Source of the DNA: Rotaria sordida
Lineage: Eukaryota; Rotifera; Eurotatoria; Philodinida; Philodinidae
DNA length: 64,000 nucleotides
Assembly: GCA_905250125.1 (NCBI GenBank)
Contig: CAJNOL010000397.1
Location: 62,001 to 126,000 of the forward strand
Reading direction: 5' to 3'
The notes under the pieces are model-generated. The model was not told the DNA's origin. It made no database searches and was given only the letters and a program-made list of their open reading frames with translations. The position numbers and the translations under genes were made by a program. This document shows, piece by piece, positions 1 through 12,413 of the stretch. Position 1 is the stretch's first letter. Every line of letters starts with the position of its first letter.

Positions 1-1230
1 CTACGAGCATCTTGTGATACATGTCGACTTAAATGAACATTTCGACGAACAATATCAGCTAATTCAGCTGTTGTCATTGTTAAATGACAATTTAATTGTT
101 CTTCAGGTTTAATCCAAACATGTTTATTTAAAAATGAAAATGGTAATGGTGGATTATCACCTTGATGTACAATTGTTTTACTAAAATTAATTGTTTTTGT
201 TTCTAATCGAGCTGGTGTACCTAAATTTTTCCAGAACAAAAATTCATTATTAAATAATAAATATTAAACAAAAAAAACACAAAATTAACCAGTTTTTAAT
301 CGACCCATTCTAAATTCAAGTTCTTCAATTGATTTTGCTAAATCAATTGATGGTTGATCATTAATTCTACCAGCTGGTTTTTGTTCATCCATACCAAGAT
401 TAATACATCCACGTAAAAATGTTCCCGTTGTAATAATTACAGATTGACATGGAATTAATGTATGATTATCAAGTGTTATACCTGTTATACGTAATTGTTC
501 TTTATCAATAACAATATCACGTACAGCTGCAGCCATAACATGTAAATTAGATGTATTAAGAATTTCATTTTGCATAGCTTGTTTATATAATTTACGATCA
601 ATTTGTGCTCGATATCCCCATACAGCTCGACCTTTACTTCGATTAAGAACTTTATAATGAACACCGGTTTTATCACAAAGATGTCCACAAAGACCGCTAA
701 CAAGAAAAACAAGAGAATATATATTGAAAATATGAATCAAAAAATAAAAATACTCAAGAGCATCAATTTCACGCATTAAATGTCCTTTACCAATGCCACC
801 AAATGATGGATTACAAGACATTTCACCAATTGTTTCTATTTTATGAGTTATCTAAAAAATTAAATACAAAAAACAAAAAAAAGATGATTTTTTTTTTGAC
901 TAGATCTTTTAATTATACCATAAGTGTTCGAACACCCATTCGTGCTGATGCGTGTGCAGCTAGATTAAAATTAAAATATTAACAAATATACAACATTCAT
1001 TGAAATCATTTACCTTCACAACCAGCATGACCACCACCAACAACAACGACATCATAAGGTTGAAAAATTGAACAATTAATAGGCTGTTTAACAATACCTT
1101 GAATAGGAGTTGAATCAACTTTTAATTTCAATAAAGAATCATAACTAAAAGTTGTCAACCATCGATGTGTAGTAGTAATTAAATTTGGTAAATGAAAAGA
1201 TCTTAAATTATATCTTTGAATTTTGAACAT
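1..1230 (-). CDS. MTO1: MTO1, mitochondrial tRNA-uridine carboxymethylaminomethyl/taurinomethyl modification enzyme (5' part)
   Basis: FAD-dependent MnmG/GidA-family subunit that, with GTPBP3/MnmE, modifies the wobble uridine of mitochondrial tRNAs. Exons on the minus strand, 5' to 3': 1014-1230, 919-959, 754-851, 290-696 and 1-220 (continues beyond the window). The first about 45 residues are basic and Ser/Thr-rich, like a mitochondrial presequence. Next come the FAD dinucleotide fold [15 protein letters not shown] and the family blocks [31 protein letters not shown] and LKTGTPARL. Introns are 53-69 bases with canonical ends, and every junction restores the MnmG reading. The start is the ATG at 1228-1230, the only one before the presequence. 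The C-terminal tRNA/MnmE-binding part lies outside the window. Identification is firm. Confidence 0.95.
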
Positions 1231-1499
1231 TGTTTATTAATACAATAAATTTTACAATGAAAATCTAGTCTTCGTACTTAATCGAAACTAGTTCATTTAT
1301 GAAATAGATGATTCATTGTCAACTAATTCATTGGTTAATACTAATAACACTAGATGTCAGTATTACATTAATTTCGGACAAATGTTCTTTACCAAACGAC
1401 TAGATCATTGAGCTTTACTTTTGAATATTATTTTCATGACTTGACTTCTTACAGTTGATATTAATTTTTTTAAACAATAGAGATTTTATGTCTTGGTTG

Positions 1500-1640
1500 T
1501 GTTAGGTAATATTACAGCTAATGTTTTCTTATGAAAAGTAATCCATCATGTATGTGATATTATAATATCACATGATGAAATACTGTTTACGAAGAGGAAA
1601 CAGCTACTAAAAGAATACTTTTGAATTTTTTCTTAGTATT
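1500..1640. repeat. palindromic foldback element, copy 1
   Basis: The core at about 1552-1573 is a near-perfect palindrome, ATGTGATATTATAATATCACAT. Flanks pair imperfectly for a further 20-40 bases on each side (CCATCATG against CATGATGAA, then weaker pairing). The same core, GTGATATTATAATATCA, recurs at about 3893. It looks like the centre of a small foldback/MITE family. No target-site duplication could be fixed by eye. Confidence 0.5.
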
Positions 1641-3809
1641 TAACCTTCAGATGAAAGTCTTTCACTTTAGTTATGTTTCAATTATTAGTCAAAAATAGAC
1701 AAACATTTCTCTACTTTTTATCTTTACAATAATACCATTTTCTCAAAAAATTCATTTGAAAACTTGTATTTTATGATGTACACCCTAGATTTCTACGTCT
1801 GTGAAAATTGTCATATCCTTTTCTTCGTCATGTACATTACTTCATTATTATTATTCTATAAATATCCATTAGATACTTCAAAATCCATTCAAATTAATCT
1901 AGATATAAGACGCCCGTGATGAACGATTTTCATCGATAATTAGATATGCCTTGTTTGTATAATTATATCTTGTCGAATCCTATCAAAATAATGCACTTGA
2001 CTCTGCTACTGAGAAAAATACACATGATAAATTCAATTTTGTCATTATTTTTAGTTATATTTAATGAGTATCATACGTTAGTCTATTATGAAAACATCAA
2101 ATGTTACATCTATAATACTCCTTTATGAGTGTCCCTTGTCTGTTAATACTAGAATTATGGACAAAAGTCTTTCACCATCCTCTCCATATCTCGACTACCA
2201 TACATTCTACAGATCGAAAAATTTGTGTGCACATGCTTCACTAATAAGGTAGGTGTGAAACACGAGCTAATCTCGATTGTGTAAATAGAATGAAAATTAT
2301 GATGAATGGTAATCGATCGCACCTACTTATCCTTTTAACTTCATAACTATGAAAAAGAAAAAGAACATTGTTTTTATGACTGTTCAAGTGAGAAAAACCT
2401 ATCTATTGGCTCTTGTAGGAGACCGACCATAACTCAATAATAGTTTAGTGAAGCGAGCTGAAACTTATACACGAGCTTTGTCCATAGTTAAAGTTTTATG
2501 AAAGAACCTTCCACTAAAGCAAAATACTATGTGAATAATCATTGTGTTAATGTAGAGGCAACAACCTTTGATTCAATTCCTTGATTAGGACTCCATTTAT
2601 ATGCTAAAATATAAAGAATTAGTCATGTACTTGATAGCAGTTACCGAAAAATTTAGTAGACAATCTTTTTCAGACCAGAAACTTCAACCAAACATGGACA
2701 TCCTTCATTATAATTCTCCTTGTATTTAAACAATTGAGACAACATAGTATTTCTGAATTAAATTCTTAGTTCAGCATGTATTGTAGTCGAGAAACGGAAA
2801 GACTTTCGTTTCACTACTGAATTATCAATTTATGAAACTATGAATTCATTATTAATCATATTCAGATCGATTGGTGGCACACAAATAAACACGGAATCAT
2901 TTAATATCAACCGTCTTCAAATTATGTGCCATTGACCGAACCTGATCACATTGTGCTAAAAACTATATATAGAATTATAATTGAAATATATATTCAATAA
3001 ATAAATAAATAAATAAATATCGTCGTAAAGTCATCTCTCGATGCATGACACACTAGCACACGGCAAATATTTATTAGTAGCCGTGAATTAGAGTGCCATA
3101 AGTCAAAGAGACGAGTATTATATAAAGAGATCTAAAGAGAAAGAGAGAGAGAGAGAAAACTTACCGTAGTAGTGTAGCATCGTTCAACATTTTCAGATTG
3201 TATAATCTGAATATTGATCGCTTGCTTAGAATCATAACTATTTATACTCGAAATAGATTACAATGCCTAATTTTAACAACCAATCTAAAAATAGAAAGAG
3301 AGAAAAAAAATAGAAAAAACATCACTCTCTCTTATGTTTTGTATGTTATCTTTTTTTTTCGTAAGAAGAAAAATAATCATTTTACACTTTCCAATTGGTG
3401 AAAAGAAAAAAAAAAGAATAACCAATTGATCAAGGGTGACAAATGGATTAATTGGTCATAACATAGACAGAGCTGCATGATGCAATAAACAGCTTGTACA
3501 AATTTTGATCGAAACAAATTGACAATCGAAACAAATACAGTTCTCACATGTTTGAAAACTGTTTATATTTTTTGAAGATCATTTCACACAACAACACCAA
3601 ACTATTTTGCAAAGCCAGATGTATTTGAATTCAAAGACGAAAAAAAAAAAACAATTGTTTTAATTTGCAATCATTTTCAATTGATAACAGTAACAATACA
3701 AAATAGTCAAATTTTGTAATATTCATTTAGATAAGATTTCAGAAAACTGAATAAATATAGATGAATATAACGAATAAAAACTATTGATAAGAATTCATTT
3801 GAATTATTT

Positions 3810-3990
3810 TGGTAGTAGTTCGGATTTCAAGATAAATGTAAATTCTCTAATCATTCTTATAATGGTATGATTATAGCTAGTATTCTACCATGTGATATTA
3901 TAATATCATACAGTAGAATATCAGCTATAGGAATACTACAATAAGTTTTGTATATTTGAACGTGTGTCCTACGTAGATTTCATCGGATTG
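3810..3990. repeat. palindromic foldback element, copy 2
   Basis: Hairpin of about 26-base arms around 3870-3925 (AGCTAGTATTCTAC against GTAGAATATCAGCT) centred on the core GATATTATAATATC that is shared with the 1550 copy. Weaker pairing continues outwards (CTTATAATGGTATGATTATAGC against CTATAGGAATACTACAATAAG). Neither arm shows a coding frame. Confidence 0.5.
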
Positions 3991-5169
3991 AAGATTTTCT
4001 TACTCGGACCCTACTCGACAGGCTCTAGTTCTATATCTATATATGAGAAATTATATAATAACAACATATTTTCTTTCTAAGAAAATTCATCATATTACAG
4101 ACAAATGAAAAATTGAAAGAGTTTGAATAATTTTATCATTATACCTTAACATCTAACGTATCTTCATATTAAATTTCAAACTTTTTAAAACTTTATATTT
4201 ACAATATAAATTTGACTTTTGTCACATCAATTTGAGTAGAAAATATCTATTTATATTGCATAACACTTTTACAATAGATCGAACATAGTATTACCGCTTT
4301 CGTTCAATAACATAAACCAATTCTTATTTGAATAAGCAATTTATTTTAACCTGCTGTTTTTGGATAATTCAATTATCTAAAGCCCATTGAACACACTATG
4401 TATATTCGTATATCATCACACTTGACAATCGAATGATAATATTCTGTCGGGCATAAACAAAAAAAGGCACAATATGTTGGGAAAGAAGACGAAGATATAA
4501 TGTGTAACATATCATCACCTATTCACATGCACTTGATAGTCACACGAATAAAAATTTTGTTTTTTTTTGTTTTTTGTTTTCTTCAAATTTATAGAAAAAG
4601 ACGTTATCTTTTAATATGATATATTCAAGAGTCAAAAGATCAAAAACAACAAAAAAAAATTGAGATATTGATCATTGATTATACTTCTGAGAAAACTTCT
4701 AATATGAAACATTTTTGTAAAATGTTTTTTATTTTTTGTTTACAAGCTGTTGTTCAATTTATGAAATATGTGTGATCAATTAGAAGCATCATCGGTATAT
4801 CTGAACAGTGACAACGAACGAACTAGTCATCTAATATGAAATAAATATCATTTGTATTATTATAACAAGCTGTTACTCTTAGACAATTGTCATCGGCCTA
4901 CTTGTTGACAAACAGATGACAAAACGTTATGAATCGTCTGCTTCTGTTTTTTTTTGTCTTTTTAAATTAGGAACAGCTCGTAGCGGCTTCACTTTGTAAC
5001 ACCTTATGTTTAACTATTTTTGGTTGTGCTACTGACAATAAAATGTATATTTATTGGATTGAAAGGTGTTTACTTGTGTACTCTTAGATCATTGAATAAG
5101 ATTGTAGAAATATATGATGCTATCGGTAGGATAATCGTCTTGTGTGTTCGAATGAAAATCTATGACAAA

Positions 5170-5860
5170 TACTTTTTTTAAGTGTTGTATAAAAACAAAA
5201 AGAGACAAAATTCTGTTGAATCAATTTTTGACGTTGCCAACATGATTATTATTTGATACATAATGAATTTCTTTTATTATTTCAATGATTAAAGTATCAT
5301 GGTTTTTATCTTTATTGCGTATTATTGTTGATGATCATCCCATACGTAATAATTCAAAATGTTAAGATCTGAAGTCCTTATATGCATGAGACATTACGTT
5401 GTCTTATTGATAGATGAAATTGTCGACCAGCAGCCTTTTACACCTTCAGATTGAGCATATCAAAGAACAACTTCAATATAATTATCATATGAAAATACTT
5501 CATCAGATACAAATATAATTGGAAACATGAGACTATTTGTAGAAACATCGAATCACGTTATAATTCTTTTTGGATGCATAACTTTTCTATGTATCTCCTC
5601 ATCTAGAGCGTCACCAAGATTAGAAGGGCCAATCCTTGTTACGGAGATTGATAAATAAAAAAAGATCATTGGGTTTTGTTGAAGAAAAACGAACATGTTT
5701 CAACATTCTGGGATCACTCTCTCTGGTCTCTATCAACTAGTATTATAAACACTTGTTAATAAAAAGTATTTTTCATCAGTAAATAGAATCTTTTGATCGT
5801 TAACCAAAAAATGATCATGTTCACAGTATCGAAAATTAGTCTCGCAGAATTGTATCTCTT
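5170..5860 (-). pseudogene. decayed mariner/Tc1-type transposase
   Basis: Minus-strand reading, broken by stops and frame slips, keeps the order of DDE/D landmarks. ILFTDEKYF (about 5765-5792) corresponds to the first catalytic Asp. VMHPKRII..FDVSTNSLMFPIIF..DNYIEVVL (about 5470-5585) matches the VMVWGGIS...YI..VL segment. SDLNILNYYVW (about 5335-5375) matches SPDLNPLDYxVW, with the last catalytic acid apparently replaced by Asn. A C-terminal V..FNRI-like stretch follows near 5215. Stops inside the reading make it non-functional. The superfamily assignment rests on motif order only; termini were not found. Confidence 0.55.
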
Positions 5861-6437
5861 TTTTTTCATAAAATAAAAAATGCACATATAAAATAAGCTT
5901 TTTTTGGTGTATCTTCTGATATATTTTGTGTTTTAATAAAACATATTAAATGACAAAAAGATGTCATCGTTCAACAAGCGATCATTTATTATAGCCCAAC
6001 AGTTATAATACTAAACTTTCTCACTTGTACTTCTTGAAACAATCAGAAAAGATATTGATTTATTATTAAATTATTAAAATTATATATACATAATTTTGCC
6101 TGTTGAATGACTTTGTTTGATACTAATACTCGTTTACATCGATAAATTCTTAATTCTCTCATAGGTATTTATAAAACAACGTAATTTTGTTTTTTTTTAT
6201 CAATTTATCTTTGATCATAAGTTACTTGCCATGCAATAATGACGAGAAAAAAGAAAGACGATAATAAACTATGAAATCAGCATGGCTAGTTTTATTACAC
6301 AAACTTATAATCGATTGTTGTCAAAAAAAAGAGTCGTCATGTTAGTTTATTTGTTGTTAAAATTTAATATCACGAAAACAAGAACATAAATATATAAAAA
6401 TTCAATAAAAAAAAACACATGGAAACACAAAATGTAT

Positions 6438-9400
6438 CTATTGTGATATAACTGTTTTTTCTTGAAAAAGATATTTTTTAAATTTAAGTATAATACGAAT
6501 ACGTTGATGAGATTCATTAGATTCTCCATCAGCATCATTATTTGTTGTTGTTGTTGTTGTTGTTGTTTTGCCTTGTTGTTTTCGACCTTTTGTATTACTT
6601 AATGATTGTTTTGCTTCATCAGATAGACCATCTAATTAATTAATTTTTTTTTATTGAATTAAAAAGAAATGAAAAAAAGACTTACTCATAAATCGTACTT
6701 TAAATTTTCCGCTTTGTCCAAATGATGATTCAATAAAACCTTGATCACCTGTTGGATTAAGTTCAACTTTAAAATTAACGAATATATTTATATTTGTTTC
6801 TTTTTGAAATAAATCTTTTCCAATTATTGTTTGATCATCAACTAGACGATCAACAAAACCAATTTTTTCTTTTCGTTTATAAATACGAAGTTTATTTGAT
6901 AAATCTTTATTTAAATAATCACTATCAGTAAAACCATCAAGTGCATGACCATAAAAAGCAAGACGACATGTATTTACATGTATATCTGTATCTAAACGAG
7001 AACCTATTAGTATTGATTGTAATTGACAAGTTATTGGTGATTCAAGTTCAACCAAAGCCTTTTATAAAATAAAAAAACAAGCGTTGCATAAAATTAAAAA
7101 AAAAAAGAATTTTTGTCTACATACAAATATTTGTTTATTTGTTAAAGAATCTTCAGTTGGATATTGTTCAATAGCTTCATATTCTTTTTCATAATTGAAT
7201 TGATCATTATTATCATTATTTACTGAGTGATCAATGAATAATACAATTTTACCCATAACAGTTGAATGACCACAAGTTATATGAAATTTTGTTCGACTTT
7301 CAATATCATGTTTAAAATGTTTTACTTTATTTATTTTAATAATTAAACCATGAAAGATTTTTATTATACCAGGCGTAGCTAGAATTAATTCAAATAGTAG
7401 CTGCTTGTTAGCACAGCTCCTTGTAGGCGAAAATGTAGAACTCACATATGTTCTTTAGGTTCATTATACTAATTCAAAAGACATGAAGTGAAAAACCTTT
7501 CGCAGATTACACTTGTTTTCCAAAAGAAGCGGTGTGTCTTATTTCTGCATTTTGATTTTTTATCTTGCTGCTTTTCTCTTTCGTATTCCGTTTCTTTTAA
7601 TTTAATAGTATTATTCTAACCATTAATTTAACTGGCAAATAAGCCTGTTGTATATATTCATTATATCTACAGCAGGTCGCAACACGCTATTATCTATCTC
7701 TATAAGGTCTGAAACATTGATATTAATTACTTCATAGACTTACAAATTGATCAGTTCGTGCCTTTTTATGTTGACCATATGATGACTGTGGTTAATAAAT
7801 GTATCCCTACTAGTAGAGTTCATCGGTTTCAAAATTTTCGGACGGGACCCGGTTGGATGCGGAACCAACCGGACGAGCTCTGCCTACTAGAGATATGGGA
7901 ACAAGTTGTTTTGATTCCGGTCTCGGTTCCGGTGAAGTTTTATTTTTCGTTTTAAGTATAGATTTTTATCTGTGCAAAAATTAAAAATTGCACTATTTAG
8001 AATATTCACAAACATATTTCAGCTATTTAAATTTCGAAGAAGACTTTGGAATGTTCTAGAACAGCCCTGAGAAACTCTGGAAAAATGTCTGACGGTTGGT
8101 CGCTAAGGTCTGTAATAGAGAGGAGCGCAGAATTTCGACTTACACTCACTATTTTCTTTGAAAATATATGTGAGTTCCACAGAAAGAAAAGAGCAAAGAA
8201 TTGTACTTACAAACTAATCCTCGTTCAAGTTTATCTGGATCAAATTGTGTAACACAAATACCAATACGATCACCTTGAATAGCTCTATCAATTGGTTTAT
8301 GAAACATTTGCATTGATTTAACTTTACGAACTTCTTTAAGTGCTGCTATTTCAATTGACTATAAATAAAGACATAAAAAAAAACCATTCATTTTTTCTTT
8401 TTGTAAAAACAAAAAAATACTAATTGACATTTACATCATTAATTCGTACTGAGCCTGAGAGAATTGTACCAGTCATAACAGTTCCTTGACCACGAATTGA
8501 AAAACAATGATCAACAGAAAATATAAATGGACCATTTGGTGATCGTTGAGGAATATAAACATGTTGTTGAAGTGTTGATATAAGTTCATTTAAATTTAAT
8601 GATGATGATGCTGAGCAAGGAATAACAGGTGCTTGAGGAAATTTTGTGAATTCAAATGTTTTACGTAGTCGTTTTGTCATCTGAATAACTAAGACAAATG
8701 TGTTGTATGATATAAAATGAATAGAATATTTGGTTTTTGTTTTTGATTTACCTTTTCTATTGTTGATTGTCGTTGAGTTTCTTCAATAAGATCAATTTTA
8801 TTTAATACAACTAACATTTTATCACAAGTTATTTCACCAATAACTAAACATTCAGCTGTTTGTGTTTGAATACCTTTTGTTATGTCAATTACAAGTAACA
8901 TTAAATCGATTATTTGAGCACCTAAATAAAAAAGAATTTTTAAAAAAATATAAATTACGTAAAAATGAATGTCCACATCAGAATCAAAGGGAGAGGTGTA
9001 AGGTCAATAATTTGATAATCATGACAACTAGTCTGCAGATTTTTAGTAATGGAAAGAAAAGAAGTCCGGATGTTTTTTTTGTCTGACGATATATATGATA
9101 AAGCTATTTTAAAACCCATGATCTTTGCGAAAAAATGTATGAAAAAGGCATTCGATTTTAAAGAAATCTTAATAAAACGTCAGCAGAATGCTATATAATT
9201 TGATCGAATGGATGCGCGATTTGGTTTGCTCGACATCGAGATCCGAGAAGATAATTACGTGAGTGATACATTGAACTATGGATATGAAGTCCCTCTTCTG
9301 CAAAGATGATGAGTCTTAAAATAATATTGTCTTGTATAGTATCAATCAAAAAGACGTCTGAAGTTCTTCTTTTTTCGATTGCTAAAAACATCAAGTCGCT

Positions 9401-10388
9401 AGCTGTCAGCATGATCGAATTACGAGATTACACTGCAAGTATTCTGGAATAGATTTATCTTCATCTATTAACTTTAAAATTTTCGAATTTTTTTTTTTGA
9501 TCATCAATATAAGAATTTATTGATTAATAAATACAAATCGAACATTGCAGATAGCGCTCCAAAAATAAGGAAACATCTGTTCGAGGAAAAAAAAAATTTT
9601 ACAGTGAACATTTGCTGAGAAACCTTGGTCTCAAAGGTAATCCAGAAATCTTACTTTCTTTTTCTTATTAGAGAAATACATCAAAGTTCCGAGCCAAAAG
9701 TAGGTTCTTGACTTTCAGGATCCTGTAAATCCGGGTAGGATAGTCAAAAACAAGAACCACCAATTTTATCTCTAGAGAATACTTCCAAGTATCAGTGTTA
9801 ATAATTCCAGCCTGGTTGAAAAAAGATAAGCAATCAAGATGCAATCCTATGAAAAACCAGACTTTTCCAGTAAAAATTTGCATCAAAATTTTTTTTCTTC
9901 GTATAAATGTCTTCTTACTTTTGGTACTCAACTAATACTAAAAATCCCGACCTGATCGGTTCTGTTGTCTTCGAGAATCAAAAACAATGAAAAAAAATGG
10001 AGGAGGTATATCCTGAACTAGTGTTATTTTGAGTATATTTAATCGATAAACTAATTTACCTCCAATAATTGTTCGTATTAAAGATGCATGTCCTGGACAA
10101 TCGACTAAAGTAATTTGTAATTGTTTATAATTACTATTCATTAAATGTTCAGGTATATCCATTGTAAATGATGAAAAACCAAGATCAAGTGTTATTCCAC
10201 GTTCTTGACTTTGTGGATTTTTATCAAATGCATTTGTACTACAAAATCAAAATCAATTCATTTAAATGAATTTTGTATTTCATATCTATTTCTATCTACC
10301 TAGCAACAGTACTTAAAGCTTTAGCAAGACTTGTCTTTCCCGAATCGACATGTCCAAGTACACCAACATTAAAATTAAGTATAGACAT
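6438..10388 (-). CDS. EEFSEC: eEFSec, selenocysteine-specific translation elongation factor
   Basis: GTPase that delivers Sec-tRNA to UGA codons on selenoprotein mRNAs. Exons 5' to 3': 10300-10388, 10060-10238, 8752-8921, 8435-8680, 8211-8358, 7125-7378, 6686-7058 and 6438-6631; 550 residues, close to the usual length. G1 is GHVDSGKTSL, the effector region is QSQERGITLDLGF, G3 is DCPGH and G4 is NKID. The Sec-specific domain IV is recognisable by the blocks ETNINIFV, SSFGQSGKFKVRF and a basic C-terminus. A tract of eight Thr lies in the last exon. Two introns are abnormally long (7379-8210 and 8922-10059) and contain repeat DNA. The start ATG (10386-10388) directly follows a TTTCTTCAG acceptor, explained either by a 60-base 5'UTR intron (10389-10448) or by trans-splicing. 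Confidence 0.95.
7379..8210. repeat. long eEFSec intron with GC-rich hairpin
   Basis: This 832-base intron departs from the 45-75 base norm of the gene. At about 7806-7950 there is an unusually GC-rich patch: CTACTAGTAGAGTTCATCGG pairs with a reverse copy ending near 7893, and an inner hairpin CCGGTT..AACCGG lies at about 7849-7872. Motifs like AAAATTTTCGG-CGGGAC recur near 17690 and 26250, suggesting a dispersed repeat. No coding content was recognised. Confidence 0.45.
9008..9425. repeat. foldback element inside an eEFSec intron
   Basis: About 420 bases with imperfect inverted arms of at least 150 bases. The left arm (about 9008-9150; TAATCATGACAACTAGTCTG ... TTTTTAGTAATGGAAAG) matches the reverse complement of about 9290-9425 (ATCATGCTGACAGCTAGCG ... 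TTTTTAGCAATCGAAAA). Inner parts ATTTTAAAACCCATGATCTTTG and ATTTTAAGACTCATCATCTTTG also pair. It accounts for much of the 1138-base intron between the P-loop/G3 exon and the G4 exon. The divergence of the arms implies an old insertion. Confidence 0.6.
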
Positions 10389-10565
10389 CTGAAGAAACAA
10401 AATCAATGGATGATCGTTATGCAGACAATAATGTTTGTATTTACATACAAGAGAAAGAAAAAAAAAGAAAAAAAAACAACAATAATATAGCTATGCTTTT
10501 TTTTTTTGTTTCTCGATTTTGATTTAGAGTCTATTTATAAATCTATATAATATAATGAATTTTGT

Positions 10566-12413
10566 TTATGAACGATCACGTCTATCATTACGATAACGAT
10601 TATCAGGTGACCTTGATCGATGAGAATGTCGTCGTCTATCTTCACGTGATGAACTACGTCGATGATGATGATGTTGATGTTTATGTGATTTAGAACGATC
10701 AGGACTATCATCCCGATAATGATGATGATGACGTCGACGATCAGGTGAACGTGATCGAGAACGATCATCACGTGATGATCTATTTCAATTAAACGAAAAA
10801 AAACAAAATTCCATTAATTCATTAAAAATATTAAATTTTACCTATATTTTCTATTTCGATAAGAATCTGTTGATGATGAATAATGATGATTATGAGATCC
10901 ATTACGATCTTTTGATGATGATGATGATGCAGCATTACCAAATGTTTCAGGCATATCAATTGCATTTGATGATTTTGTTTCACATTGTTCTTCGTCATAA
11001 TCATATCTATAAGAAATTAAATAAAAAGAAAAAAAAAACAAAAATATAATCAATGAATAAGCTATCATTTCTTGCTTACTTTCCACCTCACATACCTTGA
11101 ATATGCACCAAAATTATCGCCTTTATATGGACCATGAGCATGTAATTTTTCCATGATTTCTTTTTGTGTTGGAACTGGTATTCGAGGAAATAATGTATCA
11201 TACCATCTTAATAAAAAAAAACCCATTGTAATAAAATAAGAATATAATTTCATTATGTTACATACTCAATACGTGTTAACCATTGACGAAGCATTTGACC
11301 TATTGACATAATACAACCACCACCAGCTTTTACATCTAAAGTCTATTTGAACGAAAAAAAAATCATAATAATAATAGATTTGAAATTTTTATTTCAATTT
11401 ACTTCTGTATCATCAAGATATTCTTCAAACCATTCAAATAATTCATTTGGTGGTTGAGTATATCTAATAATTAAGAACAAAAAAATACAATAATAAATTT
11501 TATCTTTCTTTTTTTTTTTTTTTCCTACCGAATATACATAAAACCAAGTGCACGTATATATGGTGAATCAGTATGAGTAGTTAAACTAATAACTTGTTTT
11601 CGTGTTAATTTTAATGTATATAATTTATATAATAAACAAAAAGCTGTTGATACAATACCACCACCGCCAACACCACGAACCTGAATAATCAGAAACAAAA
11701 AATATATATTCTTTCATTTAAATCGATTCAAATATAAGAAAATTTTGTGAATATTCAAGTGCTATCATATGTATATATGTATATTATAAATATTTATAGA
11801 CTAATACTAAAAATTGATTGCTCTCGATAATTTATTCAGTGACATCTGTATTTTAGAGAGTTAATTTTTAGTATATATATTCCTCTCTCATTAATATATA
11901 GACTTACGACAATAAAAATAGTATTAATGAAGAATAAATTTTGGTTAATTCAATTGATTATTTCTTAAACTAGAAAATGTTCGAACTTTGGATAGATAAT
12001 AAAAATAGCGATTTTCTTTTTTCCTTCATTAACCCAAATCCAAATATAACCTTGCTAATAAAATGAGAAAAAACTATAAAATTTTCATCTAAAAGAAATA
12101 TTTCTATATGTATATAAATTTCTTAACTTACCCCACCACACATGCCTGTTAAACCGGATGTTTTTCGACTACCTTTTTCCCATGGTTCTAAGTGTTTAAC
12201 CTATAAAAAAAAAGGATATAATACAAAGAAAAAAAACAAAGTTAAAGTATTTACTTGATAATAAATTTCATCTACAACTTCATGATAAGTTTTTTTTTCA
12301 TATAAAGCACTTTTAAAATATTGTGATGACATTATATTATTCAGTACAAGTGAATTTAAATTCATTGAATCTTTATTTCCCCAAACAGAAAGAACATTTG
12401 ACTCTCGTGACAT
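10566..12413 (-). CDS. PRPF38B: PRPF38B-like pre-mRNA splicing factor
   Basis: PRP38-family protein with an RS-like tail, expected to act in spliceosome activation in the nucleus. Exons 5' to 3': 12255-12413, 12132-12200, 11529-11680, 11403-11463, 11266-11342, 11096-11206, 10842-11006 and 10566-10779; 335 residues. The PRP38 core is clear: VWGNKDSMNLN, KTYHEVVDEIYY, EPWEKGSRKTSG.TGMCGGVRGVG, TRKQV, THTDSPYIRALGFMYIR, WFEEYLDD, VKAGGG, and LFPRIPVP. The tail is rich in Ser, Arg, Asp and His with RSRSP units and His runs from CAT repeats. The start at 12411-12413 is the first ATG; an upstream in-frame extension would need a GTG. The stop is 177 bases before the eEFSec start, same strand. Confidence 0.93.

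Larger units (their letters stand above)
1231..6437. other. 5.2 kb gene-free region
   Basis: No exon chain recognised on either strand. It holds two palindromic elements (about 1500-1640 and 3810-3990), an ATAA/TAAA tetranucleotide run at about 2996-3018, a GA-rich run near 3133-3158, and a decayed mariner-type transposase at about 5170-5860. The rest is AT-rich unique-looking sequence. It separates the diverging MTO1 promoter side from the 3' end of eEFSec. Confidence 0.6.

Noticed and set aside
9191..9412. 73-codon minus-strand frame in an eEFSec intron
   Set aside because: Lies in the right arm of the foldback element and has no domain.
10389..10565. PRPF38B-eEFSec as a third trans-spliced operon
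   Set aside because: The spacer has a GTATGT donor at 10443-10448 that makes an ordinary 60-base 5'UTR intron with the acceptor before the eEFSec ATG, so trans-splicing is not needed.
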